Below, in pieces: positions 55,433 to 64,000 of a DNA stretch of 64,000 bases. The translations under genes were made by a program, and so were the position numbers. Within the stretch, counting starts at the first letter, position 1; each line of letters opens with the position of its first letter. Origin of the DNA: Teratosphaeria epicoccoides (taxonomy: Eukaryota > Ascomycota > Dothideomycetes > Mycosphaerellales > Teratosphaeriaceae); contig JADDMT010000101.1 in the NCBI GenBank assembly GCA_021401465.1, positions 1 to 64,000 on the forward strand. The letters run 5' to 3'. The notes below the pieces were generated by a model. That model saw only the letters and a list, made by a program, of their open reading frames with translations, searched no databases and was not told where the DNA came from.

Positions 55433-55732
55433 TCATACATCCGATACGAAGAAAGCCAACTGTATACTGGTACGCTCTTTTGGCTGGGCGTTCATCATCA
55501 GCGTCTCACCGTGCGAGCAGCATATGGGGCCGATGAACACATGACAAGGCGGCCTATGGGTTGTGATGACATAAAGGCTGCCTACAAGTTTTGATGACAC
55601 AGCGTGGATGCCTTGCTGATCGAGCGCAGAGGCGTTGCTGTCAATGTACTCGAGATTCAGCGGAGGCGTTGGATTGGAAATGTGAAACTTCTTGAATGTG
55701 CTTTTATACCCCTTCGCGAAAGAAGAAGACAT
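55433..55732 (-). CDS. Hypothetical 99-residue protein
   Basis: Open frame with ATG at 55732, ending 27 bases from the kinesin stop, so tail to tail. The sequence (MSSSFAKGYKSTFKKFHIS, later LNLEYIDSNASALDQQG) has normal composition, one Cys pair region (GPICCSH) and no signal peptide, TM helix or known domain. It could be a small real gene or a chance frame in the kinesin 3' UTR. Confidence 0.3.
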   Translation of the reverse strand: MSSSFAKGYKSTFKKFHISNPTPPLNLEYIDSNASALDQQGIHAVSSKLVGSLYVITTHRPPCHVFIGPICCSHGETLMMNAQPKERTSIQLAFFVSDV

Positions 55733-55893
55733 GATAGTCTGAGCTCACATGTATGCATATCGTTGTAGAAGTTGAAAAGAATGGAAGATTTTTCATGAAG
55801 GGCTCCACGCTGTAATTGCGCTGCGATCGAACATCCGAGCTAGCAACGTTACTACGTCGTGGCAGACGCTTCGATTTGCAAGCGGCTTGCTCA

Positions 55894-57020
55894 CTACCTG
55901 TGCATATCACGCCTGAGCATGTTCAGGATACTCTGGGCATCCAACGCCTTCGCTGCTTCAGCCCTATCAGGACCCTGCAGCGACCTGCCATCGCCATTGC
56001 CGCTTGCACCATTTGCACTCTGGACCACACTCCCGAGCTCGTGCTTCTCCGTTGAATGTGCGAGCCGGTAAGTTGTCTCGGTAATGAAGCCATGCGGCAA
56101 TGACTCCGGTCCCGTGTCCAAAACGTAGATCGTGGGATACTCTTGCACGGTCCGGCGCTCCAGATTCTGCGTCAGAGTGACGTGTGAACTGACTGGTATT
56201 AAGACCTTCGATGCCGAGGCGGTGGCGGGGCGCAAGAGGTAGAAGTGATTTGTGGGAGTGATTGGCGCCGCAGGAGACCGTTCGAGCGCTCCATGACTCG
56301 CGGCTCGTCGCGGCGGCGTGATGCCCTGAGTCGCACCCGTGGGTTCGCCTCGCCCCTGCGTAAGCGTTTGGGCTTCGATTGACGATTCGTGCGCACACTG
56401 CTCGTTGGTGCCATTGATTTCGTCTTCTAGAATTTCCAAGGCGTGGCGATCGGACGCACTCTGGCGGTTGTGATGGATCTTTTGCTGCTTGGCTGGCCTC
56501 GTTTCTAGGGCTTCATGAGTACCAGCAGCTTTAGCGCGCGCCGCGAACAAAGCCTGCAGCGAGCTTGATTCAAGGCAATCGTGCTGAAGGCTGCTGGAGC
56601 CGGTCTTAGTCATCCATTCCACAGTCCACATGATGTTGCCGGCTTTCGTAGCGCGAGTTCTGTTGGCGTTTTGCCTGCTCATGCCCTGTGGCGCCCGCTC
56701 GAGAGTGATGTGGTGCTTGGTCAGGTACTCTTGCAAGCGGCCGTGGGTGTGCCATCTTTTGGCGACGGTCTTGGACGATGCACATTCAACACCAATGCCT
56801 CTGTTATCGATTTCAGAGCCGGCATGGTTGATGGCACGCTCCACACCCTTCAGGTAGTTATAGTCTTTATCGAGACCAGCAGGTGTGGCAAGCTGACTCT
56901 TCTTCACGTATGCAGCCGGGTTGCGCTTGCCGCTGCAAGATGCTCGTTGTTGGTGCTTTTTGTAGCAGGGAAGAGAACATGTCTGTGTCTCGCACCCAGG
57001 GCAGCGATACTTTGGTGTCT
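55894..57020 (-). CDS. Box C/D snoRNA protein 1-like HIT zinc-finger protein, 5' end unresolved
   Basis: Nuclear assembly factor of box C/D snoRNPs (Bcd1/ZNHIT6 family). The frame starts after an ATGCAG acceptor at about 57020 with ETPKYRCPGCETQTCSLPCYKKHQQRASC, which is the HIT-type zinc finger minus its first CxxC pair. That pair should be in an upstream exon I could not place; a CAIC reading exists near 57320-57335 but lacks an ATG in frame. Next comes LATPAGLDKDYNYLKGVERAI, a family block. The middle is basic, and the C-terminal third contains HFYLLRP and VQEYPTIYVL and ends LNMLRRDMHR. At least 375 residues. Convergent with the kinesin. Confidence 0.75.
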
Positions 57021-58626
57021 CTGCATAACTACGGACGTTAGCTGTAAGCCGTCTGCGGCGTGCGAGGAGAAGGAAGAATGACGCGAATGGGGAGTCACGA
57101 AAAGCTTTGCACCTACCAGATACTGCATGAATTAGTAAGTAGATGTTGCCCAGGCATACTGACACCACACGTGCATCTGGCGATGCCTAGGCTTGACTTC
57201 TAAATCGATGAATCCACGACCTTTTGCCGTCGCATGCCCTGCATAATGTGAACGACCTAACCAGCGCCGTGTTGTATCATTGCCTCCAGCTCATGAATCT
57301 CACGTGTCGAGGCTACGCGCCACAAATGGCACATCGTCCCCGCCGCCGTCTGCTGGTGTCTCGTCGGAGCCTCGGCGTCTATAGTGCACTAGGACATAAG
57401 CTAGTCGCAAGCTGCAACGTCTCGGATCTGACCATCCTGAGGCGAGTTTTCGGGCCGGCGCCACAAGTGCATGCAGCACGCACGTACGGGGATGAAACAC
57501 AGAGGAAGTTCACGTATCTGCCTATCATGACAGACGTCAAGATTGACGAGCCTGTGGAAAGTGCTGTATGGTAATGATGATCAAGCACCAAAAGTACCTC
57601 AAAAGTGAATCACCGGCATCCCCATCAAATGGTGTCCGATCATACGATGCTGCAAGTACAGTATCACCGCGTATTCCAATGTTTCGCAGCAGCGGCGTGT
57701 GTGTCAGACGTTCCAAGGAAATGGCTGTTCGCACATTTTCGTTGGACTCGCTACACGAGATTTTGCGATGGAAGCGCCGGTTTCTTCATGCCAAGATGAG
57801 GGACAGATGGCGGTTCTGCGGAGGAACTGTGCTGGAATGCAAGCCTGCTTCCCGAAGGAAGTAGTGCCAGAGCGATCACCACGGCCATGAGTCCACGACG
57901 TGGTCTGCGGCCTAGATCAACCGGGCTCGAGTTATGATGGGGCTTGTGCGAGTCGTTTGTGTTTGAGAATATGCGGCATACCAAGCTTCTGTGCCCCCCC
58001 TTTCCTGTCGTGCCGAGTCGTGCAGGCAGACTTGGCACGGACCGCCTCTTATCCGGCGACGCCGCAGATTGTCGAAACCCGGACGGAGTGGGCACCTTGT
58101 ACAGAGTCGGGAGTGCCACTCGTGTGCGCTACAGTACATCCCACGCTTCCACGTACAGCTGAGCGGGCGACACGACCTTCTCAGGTGTGATGTGGTCGCT
58201 CCGTGAATCCGTCTGGGTCCCCTACTACTAAAATAAGGTGCACGATCACGGCACTAGCGGTCTTCACTAAACAGCTAATCCTGTACCGCAGTCGACAAGG
58301 TTCAGCCACGCGCTTCTGTCGGTACAGCAGGGAGGTCCGAGAGCACCGTCTCTCCTCTTTTCTTCGCGCCGGCTGACCTGGCTATAATTTCTCGCCCCGA
58401 CTACTTGCACTTCCACTCCCTTGTCGTCCCTCAGTCTGTGTTATTCTGCTGCCGTGGCAGGCCAGCCAGCAGTGTTGAAGCAGGAGACGGCGGACTACAG
58501 GACCAACTCGCTCCGGGGCGCGCGCTACTTGGGCAGCAGGTCGGGAGCTTCGTCGGTACACCCCACAGCAGCCTGGCAGCCAGCCGTCCGTCCACCTTGC
58601 ATACGACTCTGGCAGCTACACTCGGC
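57021..58626. other. Divergent promoter region and missing 5' exon of the Bcd1-like gene
   Basis: About 1.6 kb between the Bcd1-like gene (minus) and the DENN gene (plus). It should hold the first exon of the former near 57030-57340. The rest has only short frames without domains. An in-frame non-ATG extension of the DENN frame reaches 58405. Confidence 0.45.
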
Positions 58627-61587
58627 ATGGCTCCCTCGTTCACATCGCGACCTCGCTCTGGCGACTCTCAACGACCGCAAAGCCGTGGTGACGATGATAG
58701 CCTGGTAATACCTAATCGCACCTCCTCGCTCCATTCGCGCATCACCCAACCGATGCCAGGCGCCATGAATCAGCCGAAGCCTGGACAGCGGGCTCCCAAG
58801 ACATTGACGCACGCGTACATGGTCTGCGGCGTTGGTCGAGAGCCGTCGCAATGGGTGAAGGCACCGCCGCCCGCTCAGGGCAAGATTGGGCACATGAAGG
58901 GTGCGGTCGGCCAGTTCTGGCTGCCAGAAATCCTGGGCAGCAGCCCAAGGCTGGAACAGGACAATGACATTGCGCGATCACTGCACTCGGCGATGAGGGT
59001 ATGTTCCGACACACAGCGCTAACTGATGGCTCGCTGATAATGTGCAGGCTTGCTTCCCTCACGATGTTGAGATTTGCGTCGGCAGCAGCCAGCCACACTG
59101 CGTGCACCACGCTTTCGTCCTGCAACAGGACTCCTCGCACACTCTCTACGGTATCGCTCTACGCGTCTGGTCGCGCGCCGATGAGAAGCGTGCAGAAACC
59201 ATTCGCGACTTGCGCAAGCGCACCGAGCCGGACTACTTCGACACGCCTGGCGAGACTTACTGGATACCTTATTGCTTGAGCTTTCTATCAAGATATCCCC
59301 TGTACAACCTGCTCGGCGACTACCTACGCGGCATGTGGATTCACTGGAACAAGGCCACCAATCTCTTCCACGCTGAGGAAGTCTCACGCATACTCAGCTT
59401 CCCGGCCCCAAGGCTCAATGATCTAGTCCGCATTGACATGAAGGACTATGCGCTATGCTATCAGTTCCCACAGTCGCCGACCGGCTTCCAGAACTTCGCC
59501 ATGTGGCCACTATTCTGCTGCTTGTCCATTCCCAACATTGTTGGCGTGCTCGAAGCTGCCGTGTCACCGACTCGTCGCCTCATCTTCATCTCCCACTACC
59601 CGGCCATGTTGACCATTGCTGCTGAGGCAGTGCGTTTCCTGGTCCGTGTATACGAATGGAGCGGTCTTTACGTTCCTGTCGTGCACGCTCGCCATGCCAA
59701 GGAGCTGGTTCAAGAGCCGGGCCCATACATTTTGGGTCTCACTGCGGAGTGCAGGACCTTGTTCACTGCACCGTCAGATGCATTGGTCGTGGACCTCGAC
59801 CGAAACTTTGTCCTCACTTCCAGCCCACCCACCGCGTGGTCGGCTAAGCAGAGGCAAAAGTTGATCTCTCGGATGACCGAGGCCCTCAACGGCGATGTTG
59901 CGCCGTCGGGCGTGCCACAACATCTTCGCTCCGCGTATGGAGGCGGCAAGCTGATTCCAGCGGGCCAGATCATCGTCATGCGTGGTGATGTTGAAAGCGT
60001 GCAAGACCCGGGATGGTGGAACCAGGATGCCGTCATGAAGGTGATGGACCATGCATGCGAGAAGTTGGTATGGCTCTCTGGTATAAGTAGAACGGGAAAT
60101 TCCAGCTAACCAGTCGACAGGGTAAGAATTCGGGGGTCAAGGCTGTCTTTGGCGGGTCTCAGAAAAAGCCTCTCATGACCAAGGTGTCGATGCGACATCT
60201 GAACGAGATCGTGCGCGAACGTAACCAATACTCTCGCGACGCCATGGAGGCATGGCAAGACTTCATCAACCTCAAGGGTCGGATGGACACGGAGCTTGCA
60301 AAGGTCACCAAGCGCAACAACTTCTTGGTTGAGGAATTGGAGAGCTGGAAGCAGCAGTTCCTCAAGTTTCAGGCGTTTGCTGAGGCGCTTACAAAAGAGA
60401 CAAACGAACTCAAGGTCAAGATCGAGAATCACAAACGGGAGAACCGCAGGCTCACGAGCCTAATTGATCAGCAGAAGGACGATGCGGCACGACTGACCGT
60501 CCGCTTGTCTGGAACTGAGAAACAGAGGGATGACGCCCTCGAAGCTCTCGTATTGCAGCAAGAGATTGCGGAAGAGTTGGAGAGGGAGCGCAAGAGGAAC
60601 AAGAAAGATCTTTCCGCGCTGCAGCACACTAACACCACCCTCCTCAGACAACGTGACGAGGCTCAGCGTGTGGTGCTGCATCTTCGCGCACTGATCGATG
60701 GCCAAGCTCATCACATGGAGCATATCGTCAAGTCGTTGAATGACAATGAGGGCCTGCAATTCGCCGACGCGGAGGAGGATCCACAGGCAGAGGCTGCATC
60801 TGAGCAGACCGAGAAGGGAGAGAAAGATTCGTCGGAACTCGGCCTCTTCAGGGGTGCTGGAGGACGGGACTCGATCGCGTCGTCACGATCAAGCACTAGG
60901 CAATCTAGTCGCACGGAAGGTGAGAAAGCCTCCTCTGTCATGGAGTCCCGCTTGCTCAGCAATGCAGCGGCCCGGAAGCGCGTCTCTGAACTCAGCATGA
61001 CCGATGTCGCAGATCGTCACCTCCGCGATAAAACGGATGCCATTGCGTACATCATCCGCAACATCTCCGAACAATGCGCTGCTGCTGTGGAAGGTCTTGA
61101 CCTTGCACGTCGCGCCGACAGCGTTAGCACCGACAATGACGACGACAAGAGCCAATGCAGCACGACAAAGAGGGGCAAGCGGCCAGCCAAGGGCCTCTCC
61201 CCGCAGTCTGAGGATGGCGAAAGCCAGGACCAGGCCTCTACCGGATCGGAGTCAGAATTTGGCGATGCGCACAGTGAAAGCATTGGATATCTTCATCCGT
61301 CGAAGAGGGCCTCATCTATGGTCCCGCCAACCCCAGATCTTGTTCATGACCGTAGCTCGACTAGCATGAGTATCGGTAGTGAGAGCACGGCTGCCACCCC
61401 CCAGAGACATAGCCTCTTGAGCCACTACAAGCTCTCGCAGGAGGACATCCCCGAGGTTCCGGCCCGAGTCCTTGACAGTGAGGGCCTGACCGAGCTCCCA
61501 GAGGAAGATCTGGCGGAGCCAGTCACCAAGTTCAGCACCCACGGGCTGGCCAGCCGGCGGAGTCAGCAGCAGATGTCCGGCGCTTAG
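58627..61587 (+). CDS. DENN-domain protein with coiled-coil tail
   Basis: Predicted Rab guanine-nucleotide-exchange-type protein. Three exons, 58627-58998, 59048-60067 and 60121-61587 (introns 49 and 53 bases, all phase 0), give 952 residues. After a Ser/Arg-rich start, the uDENN-like part has CFPHDVEICVG, HHAFVLQQD and LYGIALRVW. The core DENN has YWIPYCLSFLSRYPLYN, then LLFIISHY-like RLIFISHYPAMLTIAAEAVRFL, YVPVVHA and PGPYILGL, then VVDLDRN. The C-terminal part is a long coiled coil (about residues 520-690) followed by an acidic, Ser-rich disordered tail. Its partner Rab cannot be told. The ATG at 58627 is chosen; the frame is open upstream but lacks a nearer ATG. Confidence 0.88.
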
Positions 61588-62119
61588 GCATGGGGAAAAA
61601 GCTCGCAATTGGGAAAACCTGCTTTGCGACTGCGATCAATGGCGCACACGAGGAGTAAGAGGAGTGCGGATTGCTATCTATGAGATAAACCCTTTCATTG
61701 AACCAGATATCTCTTGACGGCCGCGAATTTGGAGTGGGATATTCACGCTTCGGAGGAAGAAGCCTCTGACGAAACTTGGAATATGTGGAAAATCTCGATG
61801 ACTAATGTATCGTCCGTCGTGTAGGCATATGGCTGCCGCTGAGTGAATCGCGAATTTGGTCTGCAGAGCCATGTACTTCTTGACATATGTCCCTCAATCA
61901 CTTTGGCAGTATGCGAGACACATGACATTCAGCCCAACAGTTCTAGTCAATCTTCAGAAGAAGGAGCGTTTGGCCGTGCTAGCCGCGCCTTCCTCGCGTT
62001 CGCTGCTTCCCATTTGGCACTTGGGTCCCACACTGGCTATCATCAGGATCCGCGCATTCTCGCGGTGGCGTCAACGCAACGTCCTGTCAGGGTCAATTCC
62101 CACAATTCCACGCAGCGCC
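61588..62119. other. Intergenic region
   Basis: About 530 bases between two same-strand genes. No other feature. The in-frame extension upstream of 62120 is not conserved-looking. Confidence 0.5.
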
Positions 62120-63365
62120 ATGGACATCTCGCTGCGCTGCAATTCACTTAAGTGCCGGGAACAGCTCAATGACCGGGCGGTCGTCACCACTTGCAGCCAC
62201 ATCTTCTGCGTGCCTTGCTCGGAGAGCCTTGGTCTTGCGAGCCCGAACGCAAGCGCACGTCTCTGCCCAGCATGTGAAACTCAACTGGTCAATCCAGACG
62301 ACGCGGTCGTCACCCAGCTCAACCCGACGGAGGACTACAAAACAAGCGTCCTGAGCGGCCTCAGCCCGAACGTCATTATGGAGTGCGCCGGGCGTGGTTT
62401 GTCCTTTTACAGCTATCAGACCACCCAGGAGATGTTGGTTAATCATCTGCATTTACATGAGCGCTGATGGCTGACACCTGACAGCTTGTATCAAGAGTTT
62501 CTCGCCAGAAGTCTCACGGACAAGTACTCCTCATTGAGCTCACAAATGGACAAGGTGGTCCACGATGCGAATGCTGAGATACTCAGTCTCCGCGACAAGA
62601 TGTCAGGTAAGCATCTTCCTTTTTACCCAGCTTGAGATGATTGGGGACCAACCCAAGCAGCCATGCACATCGAGCAGAAGGAGCTCGAGCAGAAGAATCA
62701 CGATCTTGCTGAGGCGTATCGCGAGAAGTCGAAACAGCAGCAGCAGCTTCACAGACTTTATACATCCGTGAGGCAGCAGCAGCTAGCTGCCGGCATTGAG
62801 GTCGCGGCTGAGCACAACGCTGAGCACGTCCTTCAATCTGCGGGCATCGGTAAGCATGCGAAAGCGCATCCGCATGACCGACACGAGTTCAGTCGCAGTG
62901 GCAGCATTGGCAGTGGTGGAAGCGGTGGTCAGAGCCGCGCTATACATCAACGGGAGACACGGCAGCAACCAGCTCACGGTAGTCGTGCCGGGTTGGGCAT
63001 CGGTCGTGAGTGACTACAGGCACTATGGACCTGTTTGACTCGCTAACGAGACGATCACAGGCAATGCGGCCGCGCCGCCCACGCCATCAGGCCACCGCTC
63101 GCGTTTGCCGCTGTACGGCAACAATGGTACAGCGATGGGCAACAGGACTTTGCATCCCAACTGCGCAGACTACCTGCTTCCCCAAGGCACACCACGCCGA
63201 CCTGTGCTCGGCCAAGTCGATCCGAACGTTTACGGGAACAGCAATGCTGCTGGCTGTGGCATGAGCGCGGGTATCAAGGTGGGCAGACAACAGGGCGGAC
63301 CTATTGTTCGGAGCGGATTAGGGGCCAGCACCCAGGGCGGGCACGGTGGGCTGGACATCCGTTGA
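62120..63365 (+). CDS. HEI10/CCNB1IP1-like RING protein
   Basis: RING-type ubiquitin/SUMO ligase of the HEI10/CCNB1IP1 (Zip3-related) group, implicated in meiotic crossover formation and cell-cycle control. Four exons, 62120-62433, 62485-62606, 62661-63005 and 63061-63365, with introns of 51-55 bases; phases sum to exactly 361 residues. The N-terminal RING is MDISLRCNSLKC, CSHIFCVPC and LCPAC. Next come FYSYQTTQE and, across the first intron, YQEFLARSLTDKYSSL, a family block, followed by a coiled coil (residues about 125-180). The C-terminus is Gly/Ser/Arg-rich and disordered. The first donor is the less usual GTTGGT, chosen because it restores the conserved junction. Confidence 0.9.
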
Positions 63366-63849
63366 GCACGTTTGACATCGAAAACGCAGACGGCGCTGCT
63401 TGGTATGAGTGACGTCTGCTATGGGTTACGCACACCTATATGAAGGTAAGATTGCTGGCTGGCTTCAGGTTGAGATCAGCTGCTTGAAGGACAAGGTCGC
63501 GAGCTGGTTGCGTAGCGGATGATCCGTGCAGGTGGACCTTTTGTACCACTGCAATGCTTTCCCCTCCACCTGTCCTTGCTCGTGCGTAACAGTTGCGTAG
63601 GACGCAAACGAGGCTGCTCGTTGCCCCGGCTTTGTTTTCAAATGCTTCGAAATATCGCATTTTCCTGTTTGAAGTTCTCTTGGTGCCAGACTGTTTTAGC
63701 CGCACGGCGAAGGACGGAGTTTTGGCTTTTGCGAAGCCTGTGATATGATTGACGAATCGCGATGTCGGAACGTAATCTCGCCAAGAGCTGTATGTCGTTC
63801 ATGCTTCCACATGCGAGCAGGTCGTCCAAACTGCCGAGGTCGCACACTT
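63366..63849. other. Intergenic region
   Basis: About 480 bases between convergent genes. No supported feature. Confidence 0.45.
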
Positions 63850-64000
63850 TCACCCAGGCGCAGGTGTATCGCCAGCACTGCCTGGAGCCTCGCCACTCTC
63901 TAGAGCCTTCTTCTTCTTTTTCTTTTTCGGTCGAGCAATTAAGATAGGTCTCTGCCCATAATTCTCCATGCGTAGCTGGCTCCCGCAAAGCAAACACTCT
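63850..64000 (-). CDS. 3' end of a gene entering from the right edge, lysine-rich tail
   Basis: Minus frame from the window edge reads ECLLCGSQLRMENYGQ, then PILIARP followed by seven consecutive lysines, ALESGEAPGS and a stop at 63850-63852. A basic, then Gly/Ala/Pro-rich tail with normal codon use is typical of a fungal C-terminus. Only 49 residues are in the window, so the family is unknown. Confidence 0.35.
   Translation of the reverse strand, partial: ECLLCGSQLRMENYGQRPILIARPKKKKKKKALESGEAPGSAGDTPAPG

Noticed and set aside
57300..57340. CAIC reading as the missing first zinc ligands of the Bcd1-like protein
   Set aside because: In that frame there is an upstream stop and no ATG, so it cannot be the first exon without another exon I cannot find.
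63436..63997. 119- and 89-codon minus frames at the right edge
   Set aside because: Different frame from the lysine-rich tail, no domain, and unusual composition.

Overview
This window is nuclear DNA of a filamentous ascomycete (Pezizomycotina), most likely a dothideomycete; the class is inferred from overall gene content, not from a diagnostic marker. The support is: protein-coding genes with short introns (about 49-75 bases, GT..AG, CTNAC-like branch sites); fungus-specific families (Rds1, an Hmt1-type ABC transporter, Atg22, a DUF3638-type remnant, a tannase-type esterase); and several small secreted cysteine-rich proteins. Almost every real gene was rebuilt here by hand-splicing the reading frames.

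Left part (1-9.1 kb). A truncated tannase/feruloyl esterase fragment lies next to a poly-C window edge. It is followed by a signal peptide-TM-RING ubiquitin ligase with a frame break, a three-exon secreted cysteine-rich protein and an arrestin-like adaptor. A stretch of decayed genes follows: ankyrin repeats on + and a DUF3638-like protein on -.

Housekeeping block (9.2-20.1 kb). An HSL-type esterase, NDUFS4 (complex I) head-to-head with ATP synthase subunit f, single-exon MLH1, and a type II membrane glycosyltransferase-like protein.

Accessory stretch (20.1-28.3 kb). An eight-cysteine secreted protein in three exons, a decayed F-box-like gene, a short AT-rich fragment encoding the DxxSLYP motif of protein-primed family-B DNA polymerase (as in linear mitochondrial plasmids), an Atg22-like vacuolar permease with an in-frame TGA, and an AT-rich palindromic segment.

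Middle (28.3-42.1 kb). Rds1 ferritin-like secreted protein, an EG45/DPBB secreted protein, TRM1 tRNA dimethyltransferase, two convergent small secreted proteins, a short-chain dehydrogenase, an Hmt1-type half ABC transporter and an unrecognised three-exon secreted protein.

A gene-poor stretch of about 7.6 kb (42.1-49.8 kb) follows, in which I can support no gene.

Right part (49.8-64 kb). A kinesin-4-like motor of 1,833 residues, a Bcd1-type HIT zinc-finger protein (snoRNP assembly), a DENN-domain protein with a coiled-coil tail, a HEI10/CCNB1IP1-like RING protein (meiotic crossover factor family) in four exons, and the lysine-rich 3' end of one more gene at the window edge.

The genes do not form a single pathway or a biosynthetic cluster. 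The notable features are the scattered candidate effectors, the head-to-head pair of respiratory-chain genes, and several decayed or inserted sequences in the accessory stretches.
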